Assembly (NCBI GenBank): GCA_013178185.1 | Contig: JABLXC010000034.1 | Coordinates: 1 to 37,833, forward strand | Length of the DNA: 37,833 bases | Reading direction: 5' to 3' | From: Anaerolineae bacterium | GTDB taxonomy: Bacteria > Chloroflexota > Anaerolineae > Anaerolineales > Anaerolineaceae | Shown here: positions 1 through 7,207 of the stretch, piece after piece | Layout: each line of letters opens with the position of its first letter | How positions within the stretch are numbered: the stretch's first letter is position 1 | The notes under the pieces: generated by a model | The model's input: only the letters and a program-made list of their open reading frames with translations | The model's database searches: none | What the model was told of the DNA's origin: nothing | Position numbers and translations under genes: made by a program

Positions 1-188
1 TCCTCCTCGAGGAGCCTTTTTATTTAATGAGAGGTTGGAGGTTCCCCATTGAGGGGATGGTATCGAGTCCTCCTCGAGGAGCTTTTTTTTAATGAGAGGC
101 TGGAGGTTCCCCCTTGAGGGGATGGTATCGAGTCCTCCTCGAGGAGCCTTTTTATTTAATGAGAGGTTGGAGGTTCCCCATTGAGGGA
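1..188. repeat. 65-67 bp tandem repeat, about 2.8 copies
   Basis: Three head-to-tail copies start at 1, 68 and 133, and the last breaks off near 188. Copies 1 and 3 are nearly identical; copy 2 is 2 bp shorter in the T-run. Each copy opens with the perfect 12-bp palindrome CTCCTCGAGGAG followed by a T-rich run, and later carries a CCCC/GGGG inverted pair around ATTGA. Periods of 67 and 65 are not multiples of three, so the array is not a coding repeat. The array may extend left of the window. Confidence 0.85.
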
Positions 189-264
189 AACGACATCCGA
201 TTCCTCAAGAAACCAATATCGCCTGACAAACTTGTAAGGACTGTGGATGTGCAGCTTTATCCCA

Positions 265-292
265 TTGAATGGAAAACTAAAACCAATATAAT
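265..292 (+). promoter_or_regulatory. sigma-70-like promoter upstream of the HD-GYP gene
   Basis: TTGAAT at 265-270, a 16-bp spacer and a perfect TATAAT at 287-292. The next gene on this strand starts about 200 bp downstream at 490, so this is the best visible promoter for it. Confidence 0.5.
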
Positions 293-293
293 A

Positions 294-312
294 CTGTTAA
301 AGTTTTTAACAG
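294..312. promoter_or_regulatory. palindrome at the presumed transcription start (candidate operator)
   Basis: A perfect 8-bp inverted repeat, CTGTTAAA-GTT-TTTAACAG, begins two bases after the TATAAT at 287-292. Its place over the expected start point suits a repressor operator. The protein that would bind is unknown; a small 5'-end RNA hairpin is the alternative. Confidence 0.4.
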
Positions 313-489
313 GAAGCGGCTCGTCCGGTGTGGCAGATTTTAATCTACCTATCAGACGGCGCGAGTTGTTTTGAATATTATTGAGGTTTTTTCTTTTCTC
401 CGAACTGCAAACGTGGCCGGGAGCGCTCGCTGGAATATAAATTGCACCGTGAATATTGCCCTCAGGCTGCCCGAAGGGCGCGGAGTCTT

Positions 490-3400
490 ATGAATAAGCT
501 GTGGAGAATTCACTGGCGCGATCTGGTCCTGGGGATACTATCCATTTTGTTGGGCGCGCTGTTGTCGCGCTCCTTCTGGCGGCATGGCGATCAGGAGCTG
601 AGAGCCGAATATCTGCTCCAGGCCCAGCGAGTAGCGCAGGCGGTTGATCTGGAGGAGTTTAGGGCGCTTTCCGGCTCTCCAGATGATCAGGAGCGGCCCG
701 AGTATAAGCGGCTAAAACAGCAGCTCATGCTCACGCGGCGGACCTACCCGGAGAGCCGCTTTCTATACCTGATGGGGCGAAACCCCAGCGGCGAGATCTT
801 TTTTTACATCGATTCAGAACCACCGGGTTCCCCGGACGAGTCGCCGCCTGGCCAGATCTTTACGGATGCGACAGACACACTCGAGCGCGTGTTCTCTGAG
901 GGAAGCGCGGCGGTCGAAGGACCGGTGGTGGACGATTGGGGCGTCTGGGTGAGCGCGCTGGCGCCGCTGCTTGATCCGGACGACGGCAGGGTGATCGCCG
1001 TCTTTGGGATGGATGTGGAAGCCGCCAGTTGGAACCGCCTTATCTTGGAGCGCGTGATCCTGCCGGTAGCCCTTTCGATCCTGCTGGTGGTCTCCCTTTT
1101 GGCAGGTGGCCTATACCTGCATCATCGTTTCCGCCTTCGTCCTGGTTGGCTGGATGCCCACGCCGAGCTTTATCTTACCCTTGCGCTTGGGTTGATGATT
1201 ACCGGCCTGGCGGCCTGGGTAGCCCACGACGGTGAGAAGCAGTCGAGAAAAGAAACGTTTGAGCAGCTCGCTGCCGCCAGCACGGGATACCTTTCGGCCT
1301 ATATGCGCGATTTGGAAAACTTCCGTTTAAGAGGATTGGCGGATTTTTTTGAGGCCAGCCAGTTTGTAGATTTTCGGGAATTTCTCACCTACACGACGTC
1401 GCTCGCCAGGGATCACAAGGTTCAAGCCTGGGAATGGGTTCCTGTCGTCCCGGCGCGAGAGCGCCTGCAGTTCGAAGAGAACGCCCACCAGGATGGCCTG
1501 GCCGGTTTTGTGATCTGGGAATTGAACGCCCAAGAACAGCGCATCCCTGCCCAGGAGCGTGAAGTCTATTACCCGATCTTGTATATATCTCCGCTGCAGG
1601 GTAACGAGGCTGCGATCGGCTATGATCTCGCTTCCGAGCCGGTCAGGCGGGTCGCGCTCGAGGTGGCGGACAGCAGCGGGCTGACCACAGCTACTGACCC
1701 GATCTTGCTCGTGCAGGAGACTGAAAACCAGATGGGGATTCTCACAGCATGGCCGGTCTATGGCAGCGATGCTCCGGGCAGCCAGCGGGGCTTTGTGCTG
1801 GCGGCGCTACGGATGGGCGACTTGCTGCACAGCGCGCTCGGGATTCGATCTGATTTTGAGCCAGTTTTGTTTGTTGATTTTTACCAACTTCAAGAAAATG
1901 GCCTGCCCTTGCTTTTGGCGAGCAACGCCCCACAGGAGATCGTCCAGAGGCATATTCAGGGAGAATTGCATGACCATCCCTATGGAGGAGACCTGACCTT
2001 CAGTCAGCCGTTTTTCGCCTTTGGCAAAGCCTATATGATGTTGGCTCACCCCAGCCCGGCATTTGCCCGCCTTTACCCGGTTCGGGCAAGGGAGATCGCC
2101 CTTCTTGTCGGCGTAGTGATTACCATCCTGCTGGGATTTTCGATCAATGCTTTTGTCAATCGCCAGAACATATTGGAGAAACTTGTTGCAGCGCGCACGG
2201 CAGAATTGCAGGAGAGTGAAGAACAATATCGCCAGCTTTTCGAGGCCGAATCGGACGCCATTTTCCTGATTGATAATGAGGAGGGGCGCATCTTGCAGGC
2301 CAACCAGGCAGCCTGCGCGCTCTATGGTTACAGCCGCGATGAGCTGCTGGCGCTGTGCAACACCGATTTATCGGCAGAACCAGAGCAGACGCGCAAAGCA
2401 ACCCGTGAAAATGAACCTGATCCCAGCCGGGTGGTGGCGATCCCGCTGCGCTGGCACAAGAAAAAAGATGGAACGGTCTTTCCGGTAGAGATTGCTGCGC
2501 GGCTTTTTGTGTACAAAGGCCGGCCGGTGCACATTGCCGCCATCCGCGACATCACACAGCGCTTTGAAGCGGAAAAAACTCTACACCTGCAGAGCTCTGC
2601 GCTGAACTCGGCCGCCAACGCCATCGTCATCACCGACCGGCAGGGGACGATTCAATGGATAAACCCTGCTTTTACAGCGCTGACAGGCTATCCGTTTGAG
2701 GAGGCCGTGGGCAAGAATCCCCGCCAGCTTGTGAGGTCCGGCGTTCACGGGCGGAAATTTTACCGGCGGTTGTGGGATACCATCCTTTCGGGCCGTACGT
2801 GGCGCGGCGAGATCACCAATCGCAGAAAAGATGGTGAGCTTTATGATGAGGAAATGACCATCACACCGGTCAAAAGCGCCAATGGCGAGATCACGCACTT
2901 TATCGCGATCAAACAAAATGTCAGTGAACGCAAGCAGCGCGAGCGCGAGTTGGAAGCTGTTGCAGTTGTCAGTGCGGCTTTGCGGGCGGCTTCGACGCGG
3001 GCTGAAATGCTGCCGGTCATCCTGGACCAGCTCACTGCCTTGCTAAACGCCGACGGCGCGGCGTTGGCGTTACGCGATGCGAGCAATGGAGAACTGTCGC
3101 TCGAAGCGTCGCGCGGCGAATTCGAAAAGACGCTGCGCAAACGCCTGGGGCCTGGCGAGGGACTTTCTGGCGCTGTGATGAAGAGTGGGACGCCATTTGT
3201 GACCCAGGATATCTCCCGAGAAAGCAGCGAAAACTGGGCATTCGTTTTTGAGGTAGTGCGAGCCGTGGCCTGTATTCCGTTAATTGTCGAGACGCAAACC
3301 ATTGGCGTTCTCTGGATCGGGCGCAAGAACCCATTCACCCCTGGCGAAATCCGGCTGATGACCTCTGTGGCGGATATCGCCGCCAGCGCTATCCATCGCG

Positions 3401-4512
3401 AGACGTTGCGAGAGGAAACGGTTCGGCAACTCGATCGCCTTGCCACCCTGCGGGCAATTGACCAGGTGCTGACCAGCAACGTGGATCTAAAGGTCATGCT
3501 GAAGTTTATCCTGGGGCAGGTGGCTTCCCAGTTGAAAGCCGAGGCGGTGGCTGTGTTGCTGCTCAACCCCCGCACGATGGAATTGCAATACGCCGAAGGC
3601 CGCGGCTTCCGGACGCGGGAGATCGAATCCGCCAGGGTAGGCCTGGGCAGAGGGGCGGCGGGACAGGTTGCGGCGGAACAGAAGACTTTGCTCCTGCCCG
3701 ACCTGACGGTCGAACGTTTTTGGCGCGCCCCGCTCATCTCGAAAGAAGGTTTTGTCTCTTATTTTGCGACGCCGCTGGTTGTTAAGGGGCAGTTGAAAGG
3801 CGTGCTGGAAATCTTTCAGCGCGCCCGCTTTGACCCTGAACCAGACTGGGTGAACTATTTCGAAATGCTGGCCGGGCAAATTGCGATTGCGATTGAGAAC
3901 ACACAGCTTTTTGAAAATTTGCAGCGTTCCAACACCGAACTCTCGCTGGCTTATGACGCTACCCTGGAAGGCTGGTCTAGGGCGATGGATCTGCGTGACG
4001 AAGGAACCGAAGGGCATACCCGGCGGGTGACCGATCTGACCCTGCGGCTGGCGCAGATGGCGGGAATGAGCGAAGAAGAGCTTGTCCACGTGCGGCGCGG
4101 CGCCCTGCTGCATGATATCGGCAAGTTGGGCGTGCCGGACAGGATTTTGCTCAAACCCGGCCCGCTCGATGAGGCAGAATGGGCGGTCATGCACCGCCAC
4201 CCGCAGTTTGCCTTTGACATGCTCTGGCCGATTGCGTTCCTACGCTCGGCGCTTGACATCCCTTACTGCCACCATGAGAAGTGGGATGGGACGGGCTACC
4301 CGCGTGGCCTGAAGGGCGAGCAAATTCCCCTTGCGGCGCGCATCTTTGCCGTAGTGGATGTGTATGACGCCCTGATCTCCGACCGGCCTTACCGTCCAGC
4401 CTGGACGGAGGAAGAGGCTTTTGCAACCATCCGGGAGGGCAGCGGCACGCATTTTGACCCCGAAATTGTAAAATTATTCTTCGAGATGATGGCGAAGCGC
4501 AACGAAGCGTGA
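490..4512 (+). CDS. membrane multi-sensor HD-GYP domain phosphodiesterase
   Basis: Probable c-di-GMP phosphodiesterase, 1,340 aa, with extracytoplasmic sensing. Order seen: a transmembrane segment near residues 12-30, a first extracytoplasmic sensory region, two membrane segments near 195-245, a CHASE-like region (about 258-435), a further membrane segment near 545, PAS (577-695), PAS (700-815), GAF (825-980), GAF (985-1145) and HD-GYP (1155-1340). The catalytic HDIGK begins at about residue 1208 and the HHEKWDGTGYP signature lies near 1261-1271, so the enzyme looks intact. An upstream TTG at 442 is in frame, but ATG 490 has GGAG five bases before it and puts the hydrophobic segment close to the N-terminus. 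The gene is monocistronic, converging on the pirin gene 22 bp away. The ligands of the two extracytoplasmic regions cannot be told from sequence. Confidence 0.9.
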   Translation: MNKLWRIHWRDLVLGILSILLGALLSRSFWRHGDQELRAEYLLQAQRVAQAVDLEEFRALSGSPDDQERPEYKRLKQQLMLTRRTYPESRFLYLMGRNPSGEIFFYIDSEPPGSPDESPPGQIFTDATDTLERVFSEGSAAVEGPVVDDWGVWVSALAPLLDPDDGRVIAVFGMDVEAASWNRLILERVILPVALSILLVVSLLAGGLYLHHRFRLRPGWLDAHAELYLTLALGLMITGLAAWVAHDGEKQSRKETFEQLAAASTGYLSAYMRDLENFRLRGLADFFEASQFVDFREFLTYTTSLARDHKVQAWEWVPVVPARERLQFEENAHQDGLAGFVIWELNAQEQRIPAQEREVYYPILYISPLQGNEAAIGYDLASEPVRRVALEVADSSGLTTATDPILLVQETENQMGILTAWPVYGSDAPGSQRGFVLAALRMGDLLHSALGIRSDFEPVLFVDFYQLQENGLPLLLASNAPQEIVQRHIQGELHDHPYGGDLTFSQPFFAFGKAYMMLAHPSPAFARLYPVRAREIALLVGVVITILLGFSINAFVNRQNILEKLVAARTAELQESEEQYRQLFEAESDAIFLIDNEEGRILQANQAACALYGYSRDELLALCNTDLSAEPEQTRKATRENEPDPSRVVAIPLRWHKKKDGTVFPVEIAARLFVYKGRPVHIAAIRDITQRFEAEKTLHLQSSALNSAANAIVITDRQGTIQWINPAFTALTGYPFEEAVGKNPRQLVRSGVHGRKFYRRLWDTILSGRTWRGEITNRRKDGELYDEEMTITPVKSANGEITHFIAIKQNVSERKQRERELEAVAVVSAALRAASTRAEMLPVILDQLTALLNADGAALALRDASNGELSLEASRGEFEKTLRKRLGPGEGLSGAVMKSGTPFVTQDISRESSENWAFVFEVVRAVACIPLIVETQTIGVLWIGRKNPFTPGEIRLMTSVADIAASAIHRETLREETVRQLDRLATLRAIDQVLTSNVDLKVMLKFILGQVASQLKAEAVAVLLLNPRTMELQYAEGRGFRTREIESARVGLGRGAAGQVAAEQKTLLLPDLTVERFWRAPLISKEGFVSYFATPLVVKGQLKGVLEIFQRARFDPEPDWVNYFEMLAGQIAIAIENTQLFENLQRSNTELSLAYDATLEGWSRAMDLRDEGTEGHTRRVTDLTLRLAQMAGMSEEELVHVRRGALLHDIGKLGVPDRILLKPGPLDEAEWAVMHRHPQFAFDMLWPIAFLRSALDIPYCHHEKWDGTGYPRGLKGEQIPLAARIFAVVDVYDALISDRPYRPAWTEEEAFATIREGSGTHFDPEIVKLFFEMMAKRNEA

Positions 4513-4534
4513 AAAAAGACACCCGCGATCTTCT

Positions 4535-5380
4535 TTAGGGCTGGACGAAGACGCCGGCGCGCAGGTCGGCAAGCGCTTGCTGGATCTCTTCGCGGGTGTT
4601 CATGACGAAGGGCCCATAAGGGACGATCGGTTCAAGGAAGGGCTGGCCGGCGATCAGCATGAAGCGCACCAGGGAAGAACCGGCAGAGACCTGGAGGTGA
4701 TCGCCATCGTTGAATACTGCCATGCGCACGGCGCTCACGGTCTGGTCGCCGAACAACCCCTGGCCCTCAAAGACATAGGCCAGGACGGTGTGGCCGGGCG
4801 GGATTGGCTGGGTAAAGGTCGAACCGGGCGAGAGCGTCACGTCCAGGTAAAGTGGGTTGGCGGCAATCTCGGTGACCGGTCCCTGGATTCCGCCCACCTG
4901 ACCGGCAACCACCCGTACTTTTACGCCGTTTTCTCCTGTGACGGGGATTTCGGTTTCCTTGACCTCCTGGTAGCGCGGCTGGGTCATTTTTAGGACGGCG
5001 GGCAGGTTGACCCACAGTTGAAAGCCGTAAATGTTTCCCTGGGGGCCGCGGCGGGGCATTTCCTCATGCAGAATGCCGCGCCCGGAGGTCATCCACTGGA
5101 CATCGCCGGGGCCGATCAGCCCGGCATTGCCCAGGCTGTCGCGGTGATGAACGCTGCCCTCCAGCATGTAGGTGACGGTTTCGATGCCGCGATGAGGGTG
5201 CATTGGAAAGCCGCGGATGGGACCTTCTACGGGGTCGTTGAAGGCAAAATGGTCGAACAGCAGAAAAGGATCATAGAGATTCGAGATGCGCGGAGCGATC
5301 GAGCGGCGCAGCAGGACACCGGCGCCTTCGATGACATACTCCGGCTCGATCACTTCCTTTATCGTTCGCATACCGTTCAT
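4535..5380 (-). CDS. pirin family protein
   Basis: A bicupin pirin of 281 aa, usual length for the family. The N-terminal cupin shows the pirin pattern: FPMHPHRGIET followed by HHRDS and later GILHEEMP, which supply the His/His/His/Glu metal ligands. Bacterial pirins are iron proteins; some have quercetin 2,3-dioxygenase activity and others bind metabolic enzymes, so the exact role stays open. ATG at 5380 was chosen because GGAGG lies five bases upstream; a TTG at 5392 would sit inside that ribosome binding site. The gene is divergent from the CDF transporter across 148 bp that hold a palindrome, so the two may share regulation. Confidence 0.9.
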   Translation of the reverse strand: MNGMRTIKEVIEPEYVIEGAGVLLRRSIAPRISNLYDPFLLFDHFAFNDPVEGPIRGFPMHPHRGIETVTYMLEGSVHHRDSLGNAGLIGPGDVQWMTSGRGILHEEMPRRGPQGNIYGFQLWVNLPAVLKMTQPRYQEVKETEIPVTGENGVKVRVVAGQVGGIQGPVTEIAANPLYLDVTLSPGSTFTQPIPPGHTVLAYVFEGQGLFGDQTVSAVRMAVFNDGDHLQVSAGSSLVRFMLIAGQPFLEPIVPYGPFVMNTREEIQQALADLRAGVFVQP

Positions 5381-5429
5381 GGTTACCTCCAATGACTTAT
5401 AATCTGTTCAGATACAAGGTTATTTTATC

Positions 5430-5444
5430 AGATAATTATTATCT
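5430..5444. promoter_or_regulatory. palindrome in the pirin/CDF divergent region
   Basis: AGATAAT-T-ATTATCT, a perfect 7-bp inverted repeat in an AT-rich stretch between two divergent genes. The size fits a MarR-like or metal-sensor operator, but no regulator gene is adjacent, so the assignment is open. Confidence 0.35.
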
Positions 5445-5466
5445 AAATATTAGAATTAATGAAACC

Positions 5467-5494
5467 TTGTTGTCCCCGTAGATTGTTTTATAAT
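5467..5494 (+). promoter_or_regulatory. promoter for the CDF transporter gene
   Basis: TTGTTG at 5467-5472, a 16-bp spacer and a perfect TATAAT at 5489-5494, about 35 bp before the start codon at 5529. Confidence 0.5.
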
Positions 5495-5528
5495 GACCTC
5501 TCCACCCTGATTCTTGAAAAGGTAAAAA

Positions 5529-6497
5529 ATGACCCTCCCTCGCACAAAACATCCTTCTCTAACCCGTTTTGCCTGGCTTTCGATCGCGGCGGCCGTTTTG
5601 ACCATCGGGCTGAAGACCGCCGCCTACGCCCTGACGGGGTCGGTTGGGCTGCTCTCCGACGCGCTGGAATCGGGCGTTAACCTGGCCGGGGCGTTGATGG
5701 CGCTGGCGATGCTGACCATCGCCGCCCGCCCGGCGGATGAAGGGCATGCCTTTGGCCACGGCAAAGCCGAATATTTCTCCAGCGGCATCGAGGGAACGTT
5801 GATTCTGGCGGCCGCGGCGGGGATCGGCTATGCGGCTATTGGGCGGCTGATCCATCCCCAGCCGCTGGAGCAGGTGGGGCTGGGACTGGCGGTCTCGGTC
5901 GTGGCCTCGCTGGTCAACCTGGGGGTGGCGCTGGCGCTGTTGCGCGCCGGCAGGCAGTATGATTCCATCACGTTGCAGGCCAACGCTCACCATCTTTTGA
6001 CGGACGTTTGGACTTCGGCGGGCGTGCTGGTGGGGGTCGCCGCCGTCTCTTTGACGGGGTGGCAGCGCCTCGACTCGCTGACGGCGTTGGTAGTGGCCGG
6101 CAACATCGTCTATTCCGGCGTTCGCATCGTGCGCCAGTCGGTGAGGGGGCTGATGGACACTGCCCTGCCAGCCGAGGAGCAAGAGGCAATTCAGCGGGCG
6201 CTGGAACGTTACCAGAAGAGCGGGGTCGAATTCCACGCCTTGCGCACCCGGCAGGCAGGCGCGCAGCGGTTTATCTCTTTGCATGTGCTGGTGCCTGGTT
6301 CCTGGACCGTGCACAGCGGGCATAACTTGCTGGAGCATATTGAAGCGGATATCCGTTCAGCCCTGCCGAACGTGACCGTTTTTACGCACCTGGAATCGTT
6401 GCACGACCCGGCTTCCTGGAAGGATATCCACCTGGAGCGCCAGGAGGCTGCCGCGCCGCCAGAGCCGCTGCGAAACGATGAGGAGCATCCGGGTTGA
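5529..6497 (+). CDS. cation diffusion facilitator (CDF) metal exporter
   Basis: 322-aa inner-membrane transporter exchanging Zn2+, Fe2+, Mn2+ or a similar divalent metal for protons. Hydrophobic helices occupy roughly residues 15-205 and a soluble C-terminal domain follows (about 210-300). Family landmarks: LLSDALES near 41-48 (acidic residues D44/E47 in helix 2), the [10 protein letters not shown] loop at 75-84, and ANAHHLLTD at 151-159 giving the HxxxD pair H155/D159 in helix 5. Together these match the metal site of the family, though helix 2 has DxxE where many members have HxxxD or DxxxD, so metal specificity cannot be assigned. The ASCH gene follows 25 bp after the stop, so the two are probably co-transcribed. 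Confidence 0.9.
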   Translation: MTLPRTKHPSLTRFAWLSIAAAVLTIGLKTAAYALTGSVGLLSDALESGVNLAGALMALAMLTIAARPADEGHAFGHGKAEYFSSGIEGTLILAAAAGIGYAAIGRLIHPQPLEQVGLGLAVSVVASLVNLGVALALLRAGRQYDSITLQANAHHLLTDVWTSAGVLVGVAAVSLTGWQRLDSLTALVVAGNIVYSGVRIVRQSVRGLMDTALPAEEQEAIQRALERYQKSGVEFHALRTRQAGAQRFISLHVLVPGSWTVHSGHNLLEHIEADIRSALPNVTVFTHLESLHDPASWKDIHLERQEAAAPPEPLRNDEEHPG

Positions 6498-6522
6498 GCG
6501 GCCGCGCGAGGGCGACTTTCCC

Positions 6523-6984
6523 ATGAACAAAACCGTTCGCAAGTTCTGGAAACAATATCTGGCAACGCTGCCGCCGGAAGAAAAAGCAGGGCGCAGCTTT
6601 ACCGCCTGGAGTTTTGGCAATTCGCCCGAAATGGCCGACCGGCTGGGCGATCTGACGCGGCAGGGGGTTAAGACCGCCACTTCTGCCCTGCTGTGGGAAT
6701 TCGAAGCCACCGACGAAGCTCTGCCCAAACCTGGCGACCTGAACATCATCCTGAATGGGAAGGGCGAGCCGCTCTGCATTGTCGAAACTGTTGAGATCGA
6801 AATCAAGCCTTTCGACCAGGTGGATGAACGCTTTGCCTGGGAGGAGGGCGAAGGCAGCCGCACGTTGGAATACTGGCGCGCTGTGCATTGGGAGTTTTTT
6901 GGCCAATCGTGTGCCAGGATTGGCCGCCAGCCGAACGAGCGCATGCCGGTGGTGTGCGAACGATTCCGGCTCGTTTTTCCATGA
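6523..6984 (+). CDS. ASCH domain-containing protein
   Basis: A soluble 153-aa ASCH (PUA-like fold) protein. Recognisable stretches are FWKQYLATLP near the N-terminus, FGNSPEMAD, VKTATSALLWEFE, PLCIVETVEIEIKPFDQVD and a C-terminal MPVVCERFRLVF, spread along the protein as in stand-alone ASCH proteins. The fold is related to RNA-binding PUA domains and one E. coli member hydrolyses acetylated cytidine, but the substrate here is unknown. An in-frame ATG at 6478 overlaps the CDF gene; ATG 6523 is preferred because it has GAGGG about nine bases upstream and gives the usual family length. It is probably the second gene of the CDF operon. Confidence 0.82.
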   Translation: MNKTVRKFWKQYLATLPPEEKAGRSFTAWSFGNSPEMADRLGDLTRQGVKTATSALLWEFEATDEALPKPGDLNIILNGKGEPLCIVETVEIEIKPFDQVDERFAWEEGEGSRTLEYWRAVHWEFFGQSCARIGRQPNERMPVVCERFRLVFP

Positions 6985-7207
6985 CCTGTCTAGCCGCAAC
7001 AGGCCAGGAAGGTCCTTTCGTAAACTCCCAGTCCCAATCGTTAGGTTGTTTTAATTGTTTGGGCTACAATATTTACTTGTATCCGTTTGGTATGGGTGCA
7101 ACAGGTTTCTCCCGGCGAAAACTCTGGGGCGTTGGGGCAGCGTTCTTCCTGTAGGACGAAATTAACCGGTGGGGTCAGGGATTTCATCTTGGGCCAAGAG
7201 GGATGTT

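Noticed and set aside
1-188. Repeat array as a CRISPR
   Set aside because: The units of 65-67 bp are directly adjacent with no unique spacers, and no cas gene is in the window.
114-374. 86-aa plus-strand frame before the HD-GYP gene
   Set aside because: Its first third lies in the tandem repeat, whose period is not a multiple of three. It has no ribosome site, and the promoter at 265-292 lies inside it.
1807-2226. Minus-strand frame opposite the HD-GYP gene
   Set aside because: Shadow of a strongly supported coding frame; no ribosome site and no recognisable domain. The same holds for the long opposite frames at 2841-3737, 5559-6338 and 21861-22571.
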